A DNA stretch of 64,000 nucleotides, taken from assembly GCA_963580455.1 (NCBI GenBank), contig OY756962.1, positions 12,976,001 through 13,040,000 on the forward strand. Direction: 5' to 3'. The notes beneath the pieces are model-generated. The model ran no database searches. It was not told the origin of the DNA and was given only the letters and a program-made list of their open reading frames with translations. Below, in pieces: positions 11,903 to 24,925 of the stretch; positions within the stretch are counted from its first letter, which is position 1; every line of letters starts with the position of its first letter. The position numbers were made by a program, and so were the translations under genes. This DNA is from Euonymus europaeus. Lineage: Eukaryota; Streptophyta; Magnoliopsida; Celastrales; Celastraceae.

Positions 11903-14900
11903 CCATCAAAGTTGCTCGGTGTACACTTTTTATTGTTCTTCTATATCAAATTTTACGAGTATAAGCTTCCCAGATTATTTCGATGCCAAAAAATTAACTT
12001 CTTACGACAAATGGACAAAACCGTTAAAAGCCCCTCCATAGAGAGAGATGAGCATTTTCGGACCATCAAAGTTGCTCGGTGTACACCTTTTATTGTTATT
12101 CTATGTAAAATTTTATGAGTATAAGCTTCCAAGATTATTTCGATGCCAAAACACCAACTTTTTATCACAAATGGACAAAATCGTTAAAAGCCCCTCCATA
12201 GAGAGACTTGAGCAACTTCGGACCAACAAAGTTGCTCGGGATACACTTTTTATTGCTCTTCTTTGTCAAATTATACGAGTATAAGCTTCCTAGATTATTT
12301 CGATGCTAAAACACCATCTTTCCCCGACAAATGGACAAAACCGTTAAAAGCTCCTCCATAGAGAGAGTTGAGCAACTTCGAACCAACAAAGTTGCTCGGG
12401 ATACACTTTTTATTGTTCTTCTTTGTTAAATTTTATGAGTATAAGCATCCTAGATTTTTTCGATGCTAAAACACCACCTTTCTATGACAAATGGACAAAA
12501 TCGTTAAAGGCCCCTCCATAGAGAGAGTTGAGCAACTTCGGACCAACAAAGTTACTCGAAATACACCTTTTATTGTTCTTCTACGTCAAATTTTACGAGT
12601 TTAAGCTTCCAAGATTATTTCGATGCCAAAACACCAACGTTTTATCACAAATGGACAAAACCGTTAAAAGCTCCGACATAGAGAGAGTTGAGCAACTTCG
12701 GACCAAGAAAGTTGCTCGGGATACACTTTTTATTGCTCTTCTTTGTCAAATTTCACGAGTATAAGCTTCCAAGATTATTTCGATGCTAAAACACCATCTT
12801 TCTATCACAAATGGACAAAACCGTTAAAAGCTCCTCCATAGAGAGAGTTGAGGAACTTCGGACCATCAAAGTTGCTCGGGATACACTTTTTATTGTTCTT
12901 CTATGTCAAATTTTACGAGTATAAGCTTCCACGATTATTTCCATGCTAAAACACCATCTTTCTATGACAAATGGACAAAACCGTTAAAAGCCCTTCCATA
13001 GAGAGAGTTGAGGAACTTCGGACCAACAAAGTTGCTCGGTGTACACTTTTTATGGTTATTCTATGTCAAATTTTATGAGTATAAGCTTCCAAGATTATTT
13101 CGATGCCAAAACACCAACTTTTTATCAAAAATGGACAAAACCGTTAAAAGCTCCTCTATAGAGAGAGTTGAGCAATTTCGGACGAACAAAGTTGTCGGGA
13201 TACACTTTTTATTGTTCTTTTTTGTCAAATTTTACGAGTATAAGCTTCCTAGATTATTTCGATGCTAAAACACCATCTTTCTATGACAAATGGACAAAAC
13301 CGTTAAAAGCCCCTCCATAGAGAGAGTTGAGCAACTTCGGTCAATCAAAGTTGCTGGTTGTACACTTTTTATTGTTATTCTATGTCAAATTTTATGAGTA
13401 TAAGATTCCAAGATTATTTCTATTCCAAATCGCCAACTTTCTATGAGAAATGGACAAAACCGTTAAAAGCTCCTCGTAGAGAGAGTTGAGCAACTTCGAA
13501 CTATCAAAGTTGCTCGATGTACACTTTTTATTGTTCTTCTATGTTAAATTTTATGAGTATAAGCTTTCCAAGATTATTTCGATGCTAAAACAAAATCTTT
13601 CTATGACAAATGGACAAAACCATTAAAAGCCCTTCCATAGAGAGAGTTGAGCAACTTCGAACCAACAAAGTTGCTCGGTGTACACTTTTTATTGTTATTC
13701 TATGTCAAATTTTATGAGTATAAGCTTCCAAGATTATTTCGATTCCAAATCACCAACTTTCTATGAGAAATGGGCAAAACCGTTAAAAGTTCCTCCATAG
13801 AGAGAGTTGAGCAACTTCGAACCTTCAAAGTTGCTCGATGTACATTTTTTCTTGTTTTTCTATGTCAAATTTTACGAGTATAAGCTTCCCAGATTATTTC
13901 GATGCCAAAAAATTAACTTCTTACGACAAATGGACAAAACCGTTAAAAGCCCCTCCATAGAGAGAGATGAGCATTTTCGGACCATCAAAGTTGCTCAGTG
14001 TACACCTTTTATTGTTATTCTATGTAAAATTTTATGAGTATAAGCTTCCAAGATTATTTCGATTCCAATTCACCTACTTTCTATGAGAAATGGACAAAAC
14101 CGTTAAAAGATCCTCCATAGAGAGAGTTGAGCAACTTCGATGGTTCGAAGTTGCTCGATGTACACTTTTTATTGTTCTTCTATGTCAAATTTTACGAGTA
14201 TAAGCTTCCAAGATTATTTCGATGCCAAAACACCAACTTTTTATCACAAATGGACAAAATCGTTAAAAGCCCCTCCATAGAGAGAGTTGAGCAACTTCGG
14301 ACCAACAAAGTTGCTCGGGATACACTTTTTATTGTTCTTCTATGACAAATTTTACGAGTATAAGCTTCCTAGATTATTTCGATGCTAAAACACCATCTTT
14401 CCTTGACAAATGGACAAAACCGTTAAAAGCTCCTCCATAGAGAGAGTTGAGCAACTTCGGACCATCAAAGTTGTTCGGTGTACACTTTTTATTGTTCTTC
14501 TATGTCAAATTTTACAAGTATAATCTTCCAAGATTATTTCGATTCCAAATCACCAACTTTCTATGAGAAATGGACAAAACCAATAAAAGCTCCTCCATAG
14601 AGAGTGTGGAGCAACTTCGAACCATCAAAGTTGTTCGATGTACACTTTTTATTGTTCTTCTATGTTAAATTTTAAGAGTATAAGCTTCGTAGATTATTTT
14701 AATGCCAAAAAACGAACTTTTTACGACAAATGGACAAAACCGTTAAAAGCCCCTCCGTAGAGAGAGTTGAGCAACTTCGGACCAACAAAGTTGCTCGAGA
14801 TACATTTTTTATTGTTCTTCTATGTCAAATTTTACGAGTATAAGCTTCCTAGATTATTTCGATGCTAAAACACCATCTTTCCTTGACAAATGGACAAAAC

Positions 14901-14914
14901 CGTTAAAAGCTCCT

Positions 14915-17900
14915 CCATAGAGAGAGTTGAGCAACTTCGGACCAACAAAGTTGCTCGGGATACAGTTTTTATTGCTCTTCTTTGTCAAATTTTACCAGCA
15001 TAAGCTTCCTAGATTTTTCGATGCTAAAACACCATCTTTCTATGACAAAAGGACAAAACCGTTAAAAGCCCCTCCATAGAGAGAGTTGGGCAACTTCGGA
15101 CCATCAAAGTTGCTCGGTGTAAACTTTTTTTTGTTCTTCTATGTCAAATTTTACGAGTATAAGCTTCCATGATTATTTCGATGCCAAAACACCAACTTTT
15201 TATCACAAATGGACAAAACCGTTAAAAGCTCCTACATAGAGAGAGTTGAGCAACTTCGGACCAACAAAGTTCCTCGGGATACACTTTTTATTGTTGTTCT
15301 ATGTCAAATTTCACGAGTATAAGCTTTCCTAGATTATTTCGATGCTAAAACACCATCTTTCTATGACAAATGGACAAAACCGTTAAAAGCCCTTCCATAG
15401 AGAGAGTTGAGCAACTTCGGACCAACAAAGTTGCTCGGTGTACACTTTTTATTCTTATTCTATGTCAAATTTTATGAGTATAAGCTTCCAAGATTATTTC
15501 GATTCCAAATCACCAACTTTCTATGAGAAATGGGCAAAACCGTTAAAAGCTCCTCCATAGAGAGAGTTGAGCAACTTCGAACCTTCAAAGTTGCTCGATG
15601 TACACTTTTTCTTGTTTTTCTATGTCAAATTTTACGAGTATAAGCTTCCAAGATTATGTCGATGCCAAAACACAAACTTTTTATCACAAATAGACAAAAC
15701 CGTTAAAAGCCCCTCCATAGAGAGAGTTGAGCAACTTCGGACCAACAAAGTTGCTCGGGATACACTTTTTATTGTTCTTCTATGTCAAATTTTACGAGTA
15801 TAAGCTTCCTAGATTATTTCGATGCTAAAACACCATCTTTCCATGACAAATGGACAAAACCGTTAAAAGCTCCTCCATAGAGAGAGTTGAGCAACTTCGG
15901 ACCATCTAAGTTGCTCGGTGTACACTTTTTATTGTTCTTCTATGTCAAATTTTACAAGTATAATCTTCCAAGATTATTTCGATTCCAAATCACCAACTTT
16001 CTATGAGAAATGGACAAAACCAATAAAAGCTCCTCCATAGAGAGTGTGGAGCAACTTCGAACCATCAAAGTTGTTCGATGTACACTTTTTATTGTTCTTC
16101 TATGTTAAATTTTAAGAGTATAAGCTTCGTAGATTATGTCGATGCCAAAACACAAACTTTTTATCACAAATAGACAAAACCGTTAAAAGCCCCTCCATAG
16201 AGAGAGTTGAGCAACTTCGGACCAACAAAGTTGCTCGGGACACTTTTTATTGTTCTTCTATGTCAAATTTTACGAGTATAAGCTTCCTAGATTATTTCGA
16301 TGCTAAAACACCATCTTTCCATGACAAATGGACAAAACCGTTAAAAGCTCCTCCATAGAAAGAGTTGAGCAACTTCGGACCGTCAAAGTTGCTCGGTGTA
16401 CACTTTTTATTGTTCTTCTATGTCAAATTTTACGAGTATAATCTTCCAAGATTATTTCGATTCCAAATCACCAACTTTCTATGAGAAATTGACAAAACCG
16501 TTAAAAGCTCCTCTATAGAGAGTGTGGAGCAACTTCGGACCATCAAAGTTGTTCGATGTACACTTTTTATTGTTCTTCTATGTTAAATTTTAAGAGTATA
16601 AGCTTCCTAGATTATTTCGTTGCCAAAAAACGAACTTTTTCGACAAATGGACAAACTGTTAAAAGCCCCTCTATAGAGAGAGTTGAGCAACTTCGGACCA
16701 TCGAAGTTGGTCGATGTACACTTTTTATTGTTCTTCTATGTCAAATTCTACGAGTATAAGCTTCCTAGATTATTTCGATGCCATAACACCAACTTTTTAT
16801 CAAAAATTGACAAAACCGTTAAAAGCTCCTCTATAGAGAGAGTTGAGCAATTTCGGACCATCAAAGTTGCTCGGTGTACGTTTTTTATTGTTATTCTAGG
16901 TCAAATTTTATGAGTATAAGCTTCCAAGATTATTTAGATTCGAAATCACAAACATTCCATGAGAAATGGACAAAACCGTTAAAAGCTCCTCCATAGAGAG
17001 AGTTGAGCAACTTCGAACCATCAAAGTTGCTCGATGTACACTTTTTATTGTTCTTCTATGTCAAATTTTACGAGTATAAGCTTCCGAGATTATTTCGATG
17101 CTAAAACACCATCTTTCTATGACAAATGGACAAAACCGTTAAAATCACCTCCATAGAGAGATTTGAGAAACTTCAAACCATCAAAGTTGCTCGGTGTACA
17201 CTTTTTATATTTCTTCTATGTCAAATTTTACGAGTATAATCTTCCAAGATTATTTCGATTCCAAATCACCAACCTTCTATGAGAAATGGAAAAAACCGTT
17301 AAAAGCTCCTCCATGGGGAGTGTGGAGCAACATCGAACCATCAAAGTTGTTCGATGTACACTTTTTATTGTTCTTCTATGTTAAATTTTATGAGTATAAG
17401 CTTCTTAGATTATTTCGATGCCAAAATATGAACTTTTTACGAGAAATGGACAAAACCGTTAAAAGCACTTCCATAGAGAGAGTTGAGCAACTTCGGACCA
17501 TCATAGTTGCTCGGTGTACACTTTTTATTATTCTTCTATGTCAAATTTTACGAGTATAAACTTCCAAGATTATTTCGATGCCAAAACACCAACTTTTTAT
17601 CACAAATGGACAGAACCGTTAAAAGCTCCTCCATAGAGAGAGTTGAGCAATTTCGGACCAACAAAGTTGCTCGTGATACACTTTTTATTGTTCTTTTATG
17701 TCAAATTTTACGAGTATAAGCTTCCTAGATTATTTCGAAGCTAAAACACCATCTTTCTATGACAAATGGACAAAACCGTTAAAAGCTCCTCCATAGAGAG
17801 AGTTGAGCAACTTCGGACCATCAAAGTTGCTCGGTGTACACTTTTTATTGTTCTTCTATGTCAAATTTTATGAGTTTAAGGTTCCAAGATTATTTCGATG

Positions 17901-19330
17901 ACAAAACACCAACATTTTATCTCAAACGGACAAAACCGTTAAAAGCTCCTACATAGAAAGAGTTGAGCAACTTCGGACCAACAAAGTTGCTCGGGATACA
18001 CTTTTTATTGCTCTTCTTTGTCAAATTATACGAGTATAGGCTTCCTAGATTTTTTCAATGCTAAAACACCATCTTTCTATTACAAATGGACAAAACCGTT
18101 AAAAGCCCCTCCATAGAGAGAGTTGAGCAACTTCGGACCATCAAAGTTGCTTGGTGTACACTTTTTATTGTTCTTCTATGTCAAATTTTATGAGTATAAG
18201 CTTCCAAGATTATTTGGATCCAAAACACCAACTTTTTATCACAAATGGACAAAACCGTTAAAAGCTCCTACATAGAGAGAGTTGAGCAACTTCGGACCAA
18301 CAAAGTTCCTAGGAAAACACTTTTTATTGTTCTTCTTTGTCAAATTTTACGAGTAGAAGCTTCCTAGATTATTTCGATGCTAAAACACCATCTTTCTATG
18401 ACAAATGGACAAAACCGTTAAAAGCCTCTCCATAGAGAGAGTTGAGCAACTTCGGACCATCAAAGTTTCTCGGTGTACACTTTTTTATTGTTCTTCTATG
18501 TCAAATTTTACGAGTATAAGCTTCTTAGATTATTTCGATGCTAAAACACCATCTTTCTATGACAAATGGACAAAACCGTTAAAATCTCCTCCATAGAGAG
18601 AGTTGAGAAACTTCAAACCATCAAAGTTGCTCGGTGTACACTTTTTATATTTCTTCTATGTCAAATTTTACGAGTATAATCTTCCAAGATTATTTCGATT
18701 CCAAATCACCAACTTTCTATGAGAAATGGACAAAACAGTTAAAAGATCCTCCCTAGAGGGAGTTGAGCAATTTCGGACCAACAAAGTCGCTCGGGATACA
18801 CTTTTTATTGTTCTTCTTTGTCAAATTTTACGAGTATAATCTTCCAAGATAATTTCGATTCCAAATCACCAACTTTTTATGAGAAATGGACAAAACCGAT
18901 AAAAGCTCCTCCATAGGGAGTGTGGAGCAACTTCGAACCATCAAAATTGTTCGATGTACACTTTTTATTGTTCTTCTATGTTAAATTTTATGAGTATAAG
19001 CTTCTTAGATTATTTCGATGCTAAAAAATGAACTTTTTACGAGAAATGGACAAAACCGTTTAAAGCACCTCCATAGACAGAGTTGGGCAACTTCGGACAA
19101 TCAAAGTTGCTCGGTGTACAATTTTTATTATTCTTCTATGTCAAAGTTTTCGAGTATAAGCTTCCAAGATTTTTTCGATGCCAAAACATTAACTTTTTAT
19201 CACAAATGGACAAAACCGTTAAAAGCTCCTCCATAGAGAGAGTTGAGCAATTTCGGACCAACAAAGTTGCTCGGAATACACTTTTATTGTTCTTCTATGT
19301 CAAATTTTACGAGTATAAGCTTCCGAGATT
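14915..19330 (+). repeat. ~5.75-kb duplication, copy 1 (related to 20,666-24,925)
   Basis: From the ttaccagcataagc monomer (near 14,990 and 20,741) onward, the order of about 27 monomers matches the downstream copy at an offset of 5,751-5,753 bp (36 monomers). Shared rare variants include gatttttcgatg, attcttattc, aaatggacaaactgtt with its missing bases, and gaagttggtcgatg. From about 18.9 kb the offset drops to 5,593 because this copy holds one extra monomer at about 18,735-18,894. Similarity ends near 19,330. Confidence 0.85.
18735..18894 (+). repeat. Extra monomer present in only one copy of the 5.75-kb duplication
   Basis: Copy 1 reads gttaaaagatcctccctag, then a full monomer with aaagtcgctcggg and a gagtataatcttcc tail, before rejoining the gagtgtggagcaac monomer. 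Copy 2 goes directly from the aacagttaaatgctcc junction to gagtgtggagcaac. This is a single in-register 160-bp gain or loss. Confidence 0.75.
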
Positions 19331-19344
19331 ATTTCGATGCTAAA

Positions 19345-19820
19345 ACACCATCTTTCCTTGACAAATGGACAAAACCGTTAAAAGCTCCTCCATAGAGAGA
19401 GTTGAGCAACTTCGGACCGTCAAAGTTGCTCGGTGTACACTTTTTATTGTTCTTCTATGTCAAATTTTACGAGTATAATCTTCCAAGATTATTTCGATTC
19501 CAAATCACCAACTTTCTATGAGAAATTGACAAAACCGTTAAAGCTCCTCCATAGAGAGTGTGGAGCAACTTCGAACCATCAAAGTTGTTCGATGTACACT
19601 TTTTATTGTTCTTCTATGTTAAATTTTAAGAGTATAAGCTTCCTAGATTATTTCGATGCCAAAAAACGAACTTTTTCGACAAATGGACAAACTGTTAAAA
19701 GCCCCTCTATAGAGAGAGTTGAGCAACTTCGGACCATCGAAGTTGGTCGATGTACACTTTTTATTGTTCTTCTATGTCAAATTCTACGAGTATAAGCTTC
19801 CTAGATTATTTCGATGCCAT
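19345..19820 (+). repeat. Three-monomer stretch shared with ~16.3-16.8 kb and ~22.06-22.54 kb
   Basis: A ttccttgac start, the ggaccgtcaaag monomer, the gagtgtgg monomer and the short aaatggacaaactgtt monomer appear in the same order here, near 22,060-22,535 (offset about 2,715) and near 16,300-16,790. It is a third copy of part of the 5.75-kb unit. Confidence 0.75.
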
Positions 19821-20600
19821 AACACCAACTTTTTATCACAAATGGAAAAAACCGTTAAAAGCTCCTCCATAGAGAGAGTTGAGCAATTTCGGACCAACAA
19901 AGTTGCCCGGGATACACTTTTATTGTTCTTGTATGTCAAATTTTACGAGTATAAGCTTCCTAGATTATTTCGAAGCTAAAACACCATCTTTCTATGACAA
20001 ATGGACAAAACCGTTAAAAGCTCCTCCATAGAGAGAATTGAGCAACTTCGGACCATCAAAGTTGCTCGGTGTACACTTTTTATTTTTCTTCTATGTCAAA
20101 TTTTATGAGTTTAAGCTTCCAAGATTATTTCGATGCCGAAACACCAACATTTTATCACAAATGGACAAAACCGTTAAAAGCTCCTACATAGAGAGAGTTG
20201 AGCAACTTCGGACCAACAAAGTTGCTCGGGATAAACTTTTTAATGCTCTTCTTTGTCAAAATATACGAGTATAGGCTTCCTAGTTTTTTTCGATGCTAAA
20301 ACACCATCTTTCTATGACAAATGGACAATACCGTTAAAAGCTCCTCCATAGAGAGAGTTGAGCAACTTCGGATCATCAAAGTTGCTCGATGTACACTTTT
20401 TATTGTTCTTCTATGTCAAATTTTACGAGTTTAAGCTTCCAAGATTATTTCGTTGCCAAATCACCAACATTTTATCAAAAATGGACAAAACCGTTAAAAG
20501 CTCCTACATAGAGGGAGTTGAGCAACTTCGGACCAACAAAGTTGCTCGGGATACACTTTTTATTGTTCTTTTATGTCAAATTTTACGAGTATAAGCTTCC
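19820..20600 (+). repeat. Segment duplicated at 26,056-26,836 (offset 6,236 bp)
   Basis: It holds the 1-bp-short cacttttattgttcttg monomer followed by x, y, z and w type monomers, in the same order and with the same variants as 26,056-26,836. For example attgttcttgtatgtc occurs at about 19,921 and 26,157. This is the earliest occurrence in the window of the x-y-z-w module reused in later HORs. Confidence 0.8.
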
Positions 20601-20665
20601 TAGATTATTTCGAAGCTAAAACACCATCTTTCTATGACAAATGGACAAAATCGTTAAAAGCTCCT

Positions 20666-23600
20666 CCATAGAGAGAGTTGAGCAACTTCGGACCAACAAA
20701 GTTGCTCGGGATACAGTTTTTATTGCTCTTCTTTGTCAAATTTTACCAGCATAAGCTTCCTAGATTTTTCGATGCTAAAACACCATCTTTCTATGACAAA
20801 AGGACAAAACCGTTAAAAGCCCCTCCATAGAGAGAGTTGGGCAACTTCGGACCATCAAAGTTGCTCGGTGTAAACTTTTTTTTGTTCTTCTATGTCAAAT
20901 TTTACGAGTATAAGCTTCCATGATTATTTCGATGCCAAAACACCAACTTTTTATCACAAATGGACAAAACCGTTAAAAGCTCCTACATAGAGAGAGTTGA
21001 GCAACTTCGGACCAACAAAGTTCCTCGGGATACACTTTTTATTGTTGTTCTATGTCAAATTTCACGAGTATAAGCTTTCCTAGATTATTTCGATGCTAAA
21101 ACACCATCTTTCTATGACAAATGGACAAAACCGTTAAAAGCCCTTCCATAGAGAGAGTTGAGCAACTTCGGACCAACAAAGTTGCTCGGTGTACACTTTT
21201 TATTCTTATTCTATGTCAAATTTTATGAGTATAAGCTTCCAAGATTATTTCGATTCCAAATCACCAACTTTCTATGAGAAATGGGCAAAACCGTTAAAAG
21301 CTCCTCCATAGAGAGAGTTGAGCAACTTCGAACCTTCAAAGTTGCTCGATGTACACTTTTTCTTGTTTTTCTATGTCAAATTTTACGAGTATAAGCTTCC
21401 AAGATTATGTCGATGCCAAAACACAAACTTTTTATCACAAATAGACAAAACCGTTAAAAGCCCCTCCATAGAGAGAGTTGAGCAACTTCGGACCAACAAA
21501 GTTGCTCGGGATACACTTTTTATTGTTCTTCTATGTCAAATTTTACGAGTATAAGCTTCCTAGATTATTTCGATGCTAAAACACCATCTTTCCTTGACAA
21601 ATGGACAAAACCGTAAAAGCTCCTCTATAGAGAGAGTTGAGCAACTTCGGACCATCAAAGTTGCTCGGTGTACACTTTTTATTGTTCTTCTATGTCAAAT
21701 TTTACAAGTATAATCTTCCAAGATTATTTCGATTCCAAATCACCAACTTTCTATGAGAAATGGACAAAACCAATAAAAGCTCCTCCATAGAGAGTGTGGA
21801 GCAACTTCGAACCATCAAAGTTGTTCGATGTACACTTTTTATTGTTCTTCTATGTTAAATTTTAAGAGTATAAGCATCGTAGATTATTTTGATGCCAAAA
21901 AACGAGCTTTTTACGACAAATGGACAAAACCGTTAAAAGCTCCTCCATAGAGAGAGTTGAGCAACTTCGGACCAACAAAGTTGCTCGGGATACACTTTTT
22001 ATTGTTCTTCTATGTCAAATTTTACGAGTATAAGCTTCCGAGATTATTTCGATGCTAAAACACCATCTTTCCTTGACAAATGGACAAAACCGTTAAAAGC
22101 TCCTCCATAGAGAGAGTTGAGCAACTTCGGACCGTCAAAGTTGCTCGGTGTACACTTTTTATTGTTCTTCTATGTCAAATTTTACGAGTATAATCTTCCA
22201 AGATTATTTCGATTCCAAATCACCAACTTTCTATGAGAAATTGACAAAACCGTTAAAAGCTCCTCCATAGAGAGTGTGGAGCAACTTCGAACCATCAAAG
22301 TTGTTCGATGTACACTTTTTATTGTTCTTCTATGTTAAATTTTAAGAGTATAAGCTTCCTAGATTATTTCGATGCCAAAAAACGAACTTTTTCGACAAAT
22401 GGACAAACTGTTAAAAGCCCCTCTATAGAGAGAGTTGAGCAACTTCGGACCATCGAAGTTGGTCGATGTACACTTTTTATTGTTCTTCTATGTCAAATTC
22501 TACGAGTATAAGCTTCCTAGATTATTTCGATGCCATAACACCAACTTTTTATCAAAAATTGACAAAACCGTTAAAAGCTCCTCTATAGAGAGAGTTGAGC
22601 AATTTCGGACCATCAAAGTTGCTCGGTGTACGTTTTTTATTGTTATTCTATGTCAAATTTTATGAGTATAAGCTTCCAAGATTATTTAGATTCGAAATCA
22701 CTAACATTCTATGAGAAATGGACAAAACCGTTAAAAGCTCCTCCATAGAGAGAGTTGAGCAACTTCGAACCATCAAAGTTGCTCGATGTACACTTTTTAT
22801 TGTTCTTCTATGTCAAATTTTACGAGTATAAGCTTCCAAGATTATTTCGATGCTAAAACACCATCTTTCTATGATAAATGGACAAAACCGTTAAAATCAC
22901 CTCCATAGAGAGATTTGAGAAACTTCAAACCATCAAAGTTGCTCGGTGTACACTTTTTATATTTCTTCTATGTCAAATTTTACGAGTATAATCTTCCAAG
23001 ATTATTTCGATTCCAAATCATCAACCTTCTATGAGAAATGGAAAAAACCGTTAAAAGCTCCTCCATAGGGAGTGTGGAGCAACATCGAACCATCAAAGTT
23101 GTTCGATGTACACTTTTTATTGTTCTTCTATATTAAATTTTATGAGTATAAGCTTCTTAGATTATTTCGATGCCAAAATATGAACTTTTTACGAGAAATG
23201 GACAAAACCGTTAAAAGCACTTCCATAGAGAGAGTTGAGAAACTTCGGACCATCATAGTTGCTCGGTGTACACTTTTTATTATTCTTCTATGTCAAATTT
23301 TACGAGTATAAGCTTCCAAGATTATTTCGATGCCAAAACACCAACTTTTTATCACAAATGGACAGAACCGTTAAAAGCTCCTCCATAGAGAGAGTTGAGC
23401 AATTTCGGACCAACAAAGTTGCTCGGGATACACTTTTTATTGTTCTTTTATGTCAAATTTTACGAGTATAAGCTTCCTAGATTATTTCGAAGCTAAAACA
23501 CCATCTTTCTATGACAAATGGACAAAACCGTTAAAAGCTCCTCCATAGAGAGAGTTGAGCAACTTCGGACCATCAAAGTTGCTCGGTGTACACTTTTTAT

Positions 23601-24925
23601 TGTTCTTCTATGTCAAATTTTATGAGTTTAAGGTTCCAAGATTATTTCGATGACAAAACACCAACATTTTATCTCAAACGGACAAAACCGTTAAAAGCTC
23701 CTACATAGAAAGAGTTGAGCAACTTCGGACCAACAAAGTTGCTCGTGATACACTTTTTATTGCTCTTCTTTGTCAAATTATACGAGTATAGGCTTCCTAG
23801 ATTTTTTCGATGCTAAAACACCATCTTTCTATGACAAATGGACAAAACCGTTAAAAGCCTCTCCATAGAGAGAGTTGAGCAACTTCGAACCATCAAAGTT
23901 TCTCGGGGTACACTTTTTTATTGTTCTTCTATGTCAAATTTTACGAGTATAAGCTTCCAAGATTATTTGGATCCAAAACACCAACTTTTTATCACAAATG
24001 GACAAAACCGTTAAAAGCTCCTACATAGAGAGAGTTGAGCAACTTCGGACCAACAAAGTTCCTCGGGATACACTTTTTATTGTTCTTCTTTGTCAAATTT
24101 TACGAGTAGAAGCTTCCTAGATTATTTCGATGCTAAAACACCATCTTTCTATGAAAAATGGACAAAACCGTTAAAAGCCTCTCCATAGAGAGAGTTGAGC
24201 AACTTCGGACCATCAAAGTTTCTCGGTGTACACTTTTTTATTGTTCTTCTATGTCAAATTTTACGAGTATAAGCTTCCTAGATTATTTCGATGCTAAAAC
24301 ACCATCTTTCTACGACAAATGGACAAAACCGTTAAAATCTCCTCCATAGAGAGAGTTGAGAAACTTCAAACCATCAAAGTTGCTCGGTGTACACTTTTTA
24401 TATTTCTTCTATGTCAAATTTTACGGGTATAATCTTCCAAGATTATTTCGATTCCAAATCACCAACTTTCTATGTGAAATGGACAAAACAGTTAAATGCT
24501 CCTCCATAGGGAGTGTGGAGCAACTTCGAACCATCAAAATTGTTCGATGTACACTTTTTATTTTTCTTCTATGTTAAATTTTATGAGTATAAGCTTCTTA
24601 GATTATTTCGATGCTAAAAAATGAACTTTTTACGAGAAATGGACAAAACCGTTTGAAGCACCTCCATAGACAGAGTTGGGCAACTTCGGACCATCAAAGT
24701 TGCTCGGTGTACAATTTTTATTATTCTTCTATGTCAAAGTTTACGAGTATAAGCTTCCAAGATTTTTTCGATGCCAAAACATTAACTTTTTATCACAAAT
24801 GGACAAAACCGTTAAAAGCACCTCCATAGAGAGAGTTGAGAAAATTCGGAACAACAAAGTTGCTCGGAATACACTTTTATTGTTCTTTTATGTAAAATTT
24901 TACGAGTATAAGCTTCCTAGATGAT
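20666..24925 (+). repeat. ~5.75-kb duplication, copy 2
   Basis: Partner of 14,915-19,330. It differs by scattered substitutions and small indels, for example an accgtaaaag 1-bp deletion near 21,613. It lacks the extra monomer of copy 1 at the equivalent position (near 24,490). Confidence 0.85.

Larger units (their letters stand above)
1..14914 (+). repeat. Diverged mosaic block of ~93 monomers, no clean HOR
   Basis: Monomer subtypes occur in irregular order. Recurring markers include a gtcaatcaaagttgctgg variant (near 69, 2,469, 10,779 and 13,338) and a 1-bp-deleted gttgtcgg form (near 2,316, 3,596, 4,556, 7,434, 10,633 and 13,193). Others are a cagtttttattgctcttc form, a ggtgtaaacttttttttg form (near 1,371, 4,082, 6,803 and 10,161) and an attaacttctt form (near 645, 2,719, 11,351, 11,993 and 13,912). 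Multi-monomer stretches are shared at several different offsets. That is what is expected after repeated unequal exchange among older HORs. Copies differ by more scattered substitutions than those at the right end. Confidence 0.85.
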
